Assembly: GCA_003171335.1 (NCBI GenBank)
Contig: PMYD01000156.1
Location: 1 to 38,075 of the forward strand
Direction: 5' to 3'
Length of the DNA stretch: 38,075 nt
Source of the DNA: Phycisphaerales bacterium
Lineage (GTDB): Bacteria > Planctomycetota > Phycisphaerae > SM23-33 > FEN-1343
The translations under genes and the position numbers were made by a program. The notes under the pieces were generated by a model that was given only the letters and a program-made list of their open reading frames with translations, was not told the DNA's origin and searched no databases. Shown here piece by piece: positions 32,800 to 38,075 of the stretch (positions are counted from its first letter, which is position 1; every line of letters starts with the position of its first letter).

Positions 32800-32936
32800 G
32801 AGGTGGCATGTCCTCACGCCGGGGCCGCTTGCGGCCCGGGCGAGTGGGCATGTCTTCCCGGGGCGGCGCCCCCCCAATCGCGTCCATGCCCACCCATCCG
32901 GTGCTTGCGCACCGGCTGTGAGGGCATGCCACCTCG
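32800..32936. repeat. 137-bp element with perfect 12-bp inverted ends
   Basis: CGAGGTGGCATG at the left and CATGCCACCTCG at the right. Internal hairpins include CCGGTGC/GCACCGG (4-nt loop) and a GC-rich GGCCGC/GCGGCC stem. The left end shares GGTGGCATGTCCTCACG with the 54-base unit at 19057. It fits a non-autonomous, MITE-like or hairpin repeat. It sits between the divergent rlmI and DUF4091 genes. Confidence 0.7.
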
Positions 32937-33026
32937 AACAATAGGGCACCCCCTACGCGCTCTGGCGTCAACCGGGTATCATCGCCAGCGCTGTCCCGCG
33001 CTTCTTGCCTCCAATAGGAGTCAATC

Positions 33027-34748
33027 ATGCCTGCCACCGTGACGGTCTGGACGCAGGATGCGATGGTTCGCATCTTCGGCGATGACCCGGTACCCGCCTC
33101 CGCGCGGAAGAAGATCGAGCTCTTCGCCGCACGGGGGGAGACGGAATGCTTCCAGATCGGCATCCACGCCCGCGGCATCGACTTGAACTACCTTTCGGCC
33201 TCCGCCGAGCCGCTGCAAGGCCCCGGCGGAAAAAGCCTCGATCGCTCGTGCGTGCAGGTGCTTTTCGCCGAGTACGTGCCGGTCAAGTGGGGCATGGAGA
33301 AGCAGGGTAAGGGCGATGTGGACCGCCGGGCGCCGGGCTTCTTCCCCGATCCGCTGGTGCCCGACTGGGAGCTGGACACCGCCGAGACCATCTCGCCGCC
33401 GACGCGCTCGGCCTGGGTGCAAGTCCAGGTGCCGCCGGATGCCCGCGCGGGCATCTATCGCGGCCGCGTGCGGCTGACGGCCGGCCGCAAGGTGTTCGCC
33501 ATGGGCTCCAAGCCCGAGAAGATCGAGTTTGAAGTCGAGCGGGCGGTGGAGTTCACGCTGCGGGTGTGGGGTTTTACGCTGCCCGCCTCGACACTGCTGC
33601 ACACCAACTGGTTCTTCCCCGAGCACCTGGCCGACTGGTACAAGCAGCCGATGTGGTCGCCGGCGTACTGGCGGCTCATCGAGCGCGTGGCCGACGACAT
33701 GGCCGCCCACCGCCAGAACGTCATTCTGACGCCGCTCTTCGGCGGCCGCACGGCGGAGGAGCAACTGGTCGGCGTGTACCAGCGCGGCCGGTCGTACCGC
33801 TTCGACTGGCGCGGATTCGATCGCTGGGCGAAGATCTTCCTTTCGCGCGGCTTCCGCTGGCTGGAGGGCGCGCACATCGCCTTTGGGTCGAGGCGCGCGC
33901 CGAGCGTGTGGGTCCGCGGGGCCTCCGCGAATGCGAAGAAACGCTCCTTCAACAGCGCCGACGACAAGGCCTACGAGGCGCTGCTGCGCCAATTCTTCGC
34001 GGCCCTGGCCGATCATCTGCGCCAGCGCGGCTGGCAGAGCAACTACGTGCAGCACATTTCCGATGAGCCCAAGGTGGCCGAGGAGAAACCGTACGCCCGC
34101 CTGGCCGGCCTGATCCGCAAGGCGGCCCCCGGCCTGCCCATCTTCGACGCCCTGACCGATCCGGAGCTGGCCGATCTGGCCGATTACCCCGTGCCGCTGG
34201 AGAACGAGTACGACCGCGTGGTCGCTAAGAGCAAGGTGCCGGCCGAGCGAATCTGGACGTATTACTGCTGCGGCCCCTCCAGCCAGTGGCCCAATCGGTT
34301 CATCGAATTTGCCCCCATCCGGTGGCGGATCTTCTCCTGGCTGTGTTTCGACAAGAATATCCCCGGCTTTTTGCACTGGGGCTACAACTACTGGCGGGCG
34401 GTGCGCAAATCGGTCATCAACCCGTGGGACGACCCCACCTGCCACCGCTACGGCGCCGGCGACCCGTGCATCGTGTACCCGCCGCGCGATGCGACGATGC
34501 TGGAGCGCCACGGCGACAAGATCATCGGCTCGATCCGCTGGGAGATCATCCGCGAGGCGATGGAAGACTATGAATATCTCCGCCTGACGCGCCAGGCGGC
34601 CGAGGCCGGCGACCGCGAGGCTCGGGCCATCCTCAAGCAGGTGCACGCCAAGATCGTCCCCGGCTGGACCACCTACACCCGCGACTGGAACGCCATGAAG
34701 GACATCCGCCAGCGCATGGGCCGGCTGCTGTCCGGGCGAAAGGCGTAA
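33027..34748 (+). CDS. DUF4091/GH123-like glycoside hydrolase-like protein
   Basis: A 573-residue protein with no signal peptide. The N-terminal beta-sandwich (about 1-180, RKKIELFAARGETECFQIGI) is followed by a TIM barrel. VQHISDEPK supplies the adjacent Asp-Glu that is catalytic in GH123 beta-N-acetylgalactosaminidases. The DUF4091 region follows: WTYYCCGP, NRFIEFAPIRWRIFSWL, GFLHWGYNYW, GDPCIVYPPRDA and SIRWEIIREAMEDYEYL. Substrate-assisted cleavage of an amino-sugar glycoside is possible, but many DUF4091 proteins are uncharacterised. TAGGAG lies six bases upstream of the ATG. Confidence 0.85.
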   Translation: MPATVTVWTQDAMVRIFGDDPVPASARKKIELFAARGETECFQIGIHARGIDLNYLSASAEPLQGPGGKSLDRSCVQVLFAEYVPVKWGMEKQGKGDVDRRAPGFFPDPLVPDWELDTAETISPPTRSAWVQVQVPPDARAGIYRGRVRLTAGRKVFAMGSKPEKIEFEVERAVEFTLRVWGFTLPASTLLHTNWFFPEHLADWYKQPMWSPAYWRLIERVADDMAAHRQNVILTPLFGGRTAEEQLVGVYQRGRSYRFDWRGFDRWAKIFLSRGFRWLEGAHIAFGSRRAPSVWVRGASANAKKRSFNSADDKAYEALLRQFFAALADHLRQRGWQSNYVQHISDEPKVAEEKPYARLAGLIRKAAPGLPIFDALTDPELADLADYPVPLENEYDRVVAKSKVPAERIWTYYCCGPSSQWPNRFIEFAPIRWRIFSWLCFDKNIPGFLHWGYNYWRAVRKSVINPWDDPTCHRYGAGDPCIVYPPRDATMLERHGDKIIGSIRWEIIREAMEDYEYLRLTRQAAEAGDREARAILKQVHAKIVPGWTTYTRDWNAMKDIRQRMGRLLSGRKA

Positions 34749-34832
34749 GAGCGGAGCGCACTGTAAGTACGGGCGGTGTGTAACATCCCCCCTCTATATA
34801 TAAGGACGCGAAGTCGGCACTCCATGTGCGCA

Positions 34833-34862
34833 CTTGTGAAGAAAATCAGCTTTTTTCACAAG
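34833..34862. terminator. hairpin between convergent genes
   Basis: CTTGTGAAGAAAA pairs with TTTTTTCACAAG-type sequence across a TCAGC loop, with one G-T wobble. It lies in the A+T-rich gap between the DUF4091 gene and the convergent small membrane protein and may terminate both. The rest of the gap (to 35034) shows nothing recognisable. Confidence 0.45.
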
Positions 34863-35034
34863 ATTTTGCCGCTAAATCTGAAAACTCCGGGCGCGAAATG
34901 GAAAAGCTCGGCGGAGTTTCTTGAAGACCGTCGCCGCGCAAGAGTGCCACTTACGGCAAATCGCGCACACCCGCACAGTTTGCTTAAAGAAGTGCCATTC
35001 GTATCTGTCCCCGCGATTCCTTGGGCGACTCCCC

Positions 35035-35427
35035 TCACTCTCCTTTGGGCGGGAGGTTAGGCTGAGACGATGCCTCAACCCGCTCGCGTATCACGATGAA
35101 CCCATTCCCCTTGTCGTTCTGGAACTCCTCTTCGACGAATTCGGTTCCGAGCTTTCCCGCCGGGCGCACCCACTGCACCTCCCTGCCATCAACCGCAGCG
35201 GAAAACGAGCCACTTTCCGCCCGGGCGTTCAAGACGAACCCGCCCTTGTGGCGAAATGGCCCATTGGCATCCCCGATCTCTGCGACATTCACATCGCCAG
35301 GCATCCTGTTTAGCTCGCGGGCCTGCGCCAGGCTGAAGCGAGGCTCGGATCGCCGCTCGAGCGCCAGGACCAAGACCATGGCAATGACCGCCAGCCCCGC
35401 CGCTGCCCAGTACCACGGTTTCATCAT
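35035..35427 (-). CDS. small membrane-anchored protein of unknown function
   Basis: A 130-residue protein. One N-terminal membrane helix (about 5-24, WYWAAAGLAVIAMVLVLAL) is followed by a soluble, presumably periplasmic domain of about 100 residues. That domain has strands (GGFVLNARAESGSFSAAVDG, EFQNDKGNGFIVIRERV). AAAGGG lies four bases before the start. No known family was recognised. It is 62 bases downstream of the hairpin that closes the serine-hydrolase gene. Confidence 0.6.
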   Translation of the reverse strand: MMKPWYWAAAGLAVIAMVLVLALERRSEPRFSLAQARELNRMPGDVNVAEIGDANGPFRHKGGFVLNARAESGSFSAAVDGREVQWVRPAGKLGTEFVEEEFQNDKGNGFIVIRERVEASSQPNLPPKGE

Positions 35428-35489
35428 TCTGCCCTTTCAACTTACCAGGACAGCATACCCATAACGGCAAGTCGCACACACGAAATAAG

Positions 35490-35534
35490 AACGGATGATG
35501 GACATGGAAGCGATTCCCATGTCCATCATCCGTT
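35490..35534 (-). terminator. rho-independent-type terminator of the serine-hydrolase gene
   Basis: A perfect 18-bp stem (AACGGATGATGGACATGG and its complement) around a 9-base loop, 22 bases past the stop. On the minus strand it is followed by CTTATTT, a short T-rich tail. Confidence 0.7.
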
Positions 35535-35555
35535 AGGTCGCAATCCTTCCGGCCG

Positions 35556-37913
35556 CTACGGCTTGATCGTCGCCGCCACGGCGTTGAAGAACTCGCGCTG
35601 GTATTTCGGGAAGTCCGGCCCGATCGCGCTGCGAACATTGACGATGACCATGTCGTGATCCAGGTCCACGCGCAGGATCGACTCGGTGGCGCTGTTGTGG
35701 CCCAGCAGGCGCTTGCCCAGCCCATCAATGCTGTACCAGCGCAGGCCGATGCCGCGGACGGACATGAAATCCTTTTCCGGAATCCCGGGCGGGGGCAGCA
35801 TCTTGTTGTAGCACTCCTCGCTGAAGAATCGCAGCTTGCCGTAGGCCCCGTGGTTAAGCAGCATCTGGCCGCAGAGGGCGAAATCCATCGGCGTGCCGCG
35901 GGCATCGCGCTCCATGTCGCTGGCCGAGGCGTTCTTGCAGCCCAGGGGGCCAAAGAGGCAGCGCTGGTACAGCGAGCCAAGGTCCTCATCCGTCACCGTC
36001 TCGATCACCCGCCGGATGAGCGAGGGTCCGACGGTGTTGTAATCGAACGCCTTGCCCACGCGAGCGTAGGACACGTACAGCGGGGCCGATTCCTCAAAGT
36101 CCATGCCCTCCCCGGCGTACGGGATATCGGTCGTGTGCACGTACAGGTTCCGCAGCGTGACGGTCACGGGGCCGCCGTGCTCGCCAAAGGCCGGCAGGTA
36201 CTTGGCCACCGGGTCATCAATGACGATAAGCCCCTGGTCCACGGCCATCATCGACAGCTCGCCGGCCAGCAGCTTGGTGACCGAGGCGACCGAGAAGGTA
36301 TCCTCCGTGGTTGCGGGCGAGCCATCTCTCTTCTGGCCGTACGCCGCATTCAGGGCGACCACGCCGTGCCGGGCGATGACCACGCCGAAAGGCTCGCCGG
36401 TCTTCTCGGCCCAGCGCTTGCACACCTCATCCACCGCCTTGAGCGCGGCCTCGTTCAGCTCGGCCTGCTGGGCGGTGCCGGCGTGAAGCTGCATGGCCGG
36501 CGCGCCCTGGATGGTCTTGGGGCCTTCCATGCGGCGAGTGAATTTCTTATCCAGGCCGTAGTAGCGGCGCTTGAAGTTGTTCCACCACATGCGGTCCACT
36601 TTCGGGGCTTCAGACCCCTCGCCCGTGCGAACCAGGGCGCGGAACCGCCGGAAATGCACGCCACCTTCGGTCGTTACCGCGGCCACACCAACATAAAGGC
36701 CGGGCCGCGCCGCGGTCGTTACCAGATTGCCCTGGGCATCGTAGTACTTCGTCTCGATGCGGCAGGGACCGGCCAGCTTGGCGATCGCGTTGGGGTCCTC
36801 GAACTTCGGCTCGGGGAATTTTTCACCTTCAAACGGTTCCGGCGGCGTCTGGCCGAACCGGCCGGAGCGAGCGGGCGTGGCCGCGCCGAAGCTGAGCTTG
36901 GCGCGCATCAGCTCGCGCATCCGCTCGGCATCGACATTGGCCATCGCCAGCGCGGCCGAGGGCTCACCCTCGACCTGCACGACCAGGTTCTCCAGCATCT
37001 TGCCCTGGCCCAGCACGGGCGCGGGGAAGCTCAGCACCGCCTCGGACCGCCGGCCGGCCGCCGCCAGCATGCCGTGGGCCAGCTCGTGCGAACCCACGCT
37101 CAACTGGACGGATTTGCCCGCCAGCTCGGCGGCCGCACACACCTGCACCTGGCCGGTTTCCATTTTTTCGAATCGGCCGGCGGCGGCGACGGCGTTCACC
37201 GCGGGCGAACCCTTTTGGCCGCCCAGCACGAGGCCCTGGCCGGCTCGCCAGTCATCGCCCGGCGCGCTGGACCACTGGTACGACCGGCGGCCGCGGCCGG
37301 CGGCATCCGTGGCCACCAGCAGCATGCCGATCTGGCTGCCGGCGGTCGGGACAGGCTCGAAATTCGACCACGGCACGCGCGCTTCCAGAATGCAGCGCGG
37401 GCCCTGGCGCGTACGCTTCACCTCGGCCACCATCTCGCCGCCGCGGCGTGCGGGGGCGCCCGAGCGGCCGTCGCTCTTTTCCATCCGCAGCTCAGGCTGC
37501 TTCTCATCCATGCCCGGACTGATGGAGAATTCGCACGTGCCCTGCTCGGGTATGCCCAGGAAGATGCCGATCGAGTCGTGCCGCCAGAAATCGCTGATGG
37601 ACGCCTCGCTCCAGTCCGCATCCGTCACATCCACCAGCACCAGCAGCCCCTGGGCATCCCAGCCCAGGCGGGCGCGGACGTCATATTGGTCCGGCGGCGG
37701 CAGGAAACCCTTGTCCTCCGCGGCGAAAAACTCGATCTTCAAGCCGCGGTCGGCCCAGTCCGCCGCCTCGCCATCAATCACGATGCCATCCAGCCGGGGT
37801 ACTTCGAGCATCTTGGGCCCTCCCGTTGCCATCTGCGCGCGGGCCGCTCCGCCGGCCAGGCCCGCCACAATCATCATCCAAACGAACGGCCGGCACGAAC
37901 TCGCACGACTCAT
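35556..37913 (-). CDS. exported CBM9-like/serine hydrolase (class C beta-lactamase family) fusion
   Basis: A 785-residue protein. The signal peptide (about 8-26, WMMIVAGLAGGAARA) is followed by a carbohydrate-binding CBM9/DOMON-like beta-sandwich (about 38-235: PRLDGIVIDGEAADWADR, RARLGWDAQGLLVLVDVTD, ILEARVPWSNF). A linker/beta region (about 240-480) follows, then a penicillin-binding-protein/beta-lactamase-family domain (about 490-785). The nucleophile is Ser544 in SVASVTK (S-x-x-K). The second motif reads FDYNTVG (Tyr625-Asn626-Thr) instead of the usual Y-x-N, and the third is LLGHNSATES. Such proteins include esterases, peptidases and carbohydrate-processing hydrolases. AGGAG lies eight bases before the ATG. 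Confidence 0.85.
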   Translation of the reverse strand: MSRASSCRPFVWMMIVAGLAGGAARAQMATGGPKMLEVPRLDGIVIDGEAADWADRGLKIEFFAAEDKGFLPPPDQYDVRARLGWDAQGLLVLVDVTDADWSEASISDFWRHDSIGIFLGIPEQGTCEFSISPGMDEKQPELRMEKSDGRSGAPARRGGEMVAEVKRTRQGPRCILEARVPWSNFEPVPTAGSQIGMLLVATDAAGRGRRSYQWSSAPGDDWRAGQGLVLGGQKGSPAVNAVAAAGRFEKMETGQVQVCAAAELAGKSVQLSVGSHELAHGMLAAAGRRSEAVLSFPAPVLGQGKMLENLVVQVEGEPSAALAMANVDAERMRELMRAKLSFGAATPARSGRFGQTPPEPFEGEKFPEPKFEDPNAIAKLAGPCRIETKYYDAQGNLVTTAARPGLYVGVAAVTTEGGVHFRRFRALVRTGEGSEAPKVDRMWWNNFKRRYYGLDKKFTRRMEGPKTIQGAPAMQLHAGTAQQAELNEAALKAVDEVCKRWAEKTGEPFGVVIARHGVVALNAAYGQKRDGSPATTEDTFSVASVTKLLAGELSMMAVDQGLIVIDDPVAKYLPAFGEHGGPVTVTLRNLYVHTTDIPYAGEGMDFEESAPLYVSYARVGKAFDYNTVGPSLIRRVIETVTDEDLGSLYQRCLFGPLGCKNASASDMERDARGTPMDFALCGQMLLNHGAYGKLRFFSEECYNKMLPPPGIPEKDFMSVRGIGLRWYSIDGLGKRLLGHNSATESILRVDLDHDMVIVNVRSAIGPDFPKYQREFFNAVAATIKP

Positions 37914-38075
37914 GTTGGAATCTCCTGTCTCTCCCGGTTGCGTCGATTCACGGTTCCTGCGGCGAATTTATCAATCATGACAAGCCGCTGCGGCCGGAGC
38001 AAGGATTCGCCGGCGCAAACCCGGTTCTGCGCGCATGCCCGAATCGCGGCAACAGGTGGCACCTATGAAGAGCGA

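Noticed and set aside
33021-34646. 541-codon open frame antisense to the DUF4091 gene
   Set aside because: Shadow; composition is that of a reversed high-GC gene.
34749-35034. Small open frames with Cys pairs in the gap before the small membrane protein
   Set aside because: Overlapping frames on both strands, none with a start signal or recognisable fold; treated as non-coding.

Overview
This 38 kb window is high-GC, densely coding bacterial DNA that most resembles an uncultured member of the Planctomycetota, perhaps a Phycisphaerae-like lineage. That placement is inference. It rests on a PEP-CTERM-type exported protein beside a two-PKD/dockerin-repeat protein, a GYF_2 membrane protein, a FloA flotillin, DUF2752 and DUF4091 proteins, sugar-polymer enzymes without a classical sus locus, and many palindromic repeat families in the intergenic gaps. 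I saw no rRNA, tRNA, CRISPR array, transposase or phage gene.

Layout. 1-7.8 kb: a SAM methyltransferase with a THUMP-like tail, an orphan Imm1-like immunity protein, an M42 aminopeptidase, TrmO/TsaA, an exported protein of unknown function, an Ala/Gln-rich membrane-anchored coiled-coil protein and floA. 7.9-13.1 kb: an accessory region that reads visibly richer in A+T. It holds a DUF4145-like protein, AT-rich palindromes, a possible methylase remnant, and a three-gene signalling cassette behind a good sigma70-type promoter. The cassette is a PocR-GAF-GAF sensor, a soluble HATPase, and a receiver domain carrying two C-terminal membrane helices. It is followed by the stump of a winged-helix response regulator cut by a repeat element. 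13.2-21.1 kb: a 7TM-HD (PgpH-type) c-di-AMP phosphodiesterase, the PEP-CTERM and dockerin proteins, ybeY with a GYF_2 membrane gene, and an operon of a DUF2752 protein plus two paralogous lipoproteins. 21.1-21.7 kb: a striking array of perfect palindromes. 21.8-38 kb: a GH42-type beta-galactosidase, a COG0523 GTPase, a GT-B glycosyltransferase, a palindrome cluster, an SSS symporter, an FmdB zinc ribbon, a second GH42 enzyme overlapping a DUF5063-like gene, an RlmI-type rRNA methyltransferase, a DUF4091/GH123-like protein, a small membrane-anchored protein, and a large exported sugar-binding/serine-hydrolase fusion.

How the genes fit together. The right half looks like a dispersed saccharide-use region: two GH42 enzymes, a Na+/solute symporter, a DUF4091 hydrolase-like protein and an exported CBM9-like/serine hydrolase. 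None carries an obvious shared regulator. The left and middle parts are mainly translation and RNA maintenance (TrmO, YbeY, methyltransferases) and membrane or second-messenger physiology (FloA, PgpH-type enzyme). The best candidates for something undescribed are the PocR-GAF/HATPase/membrane-receiver cassette at 9.5-12.5 kb and the palindrome array at 21.17-21.60 kb, whose arms change in compensated pairs.
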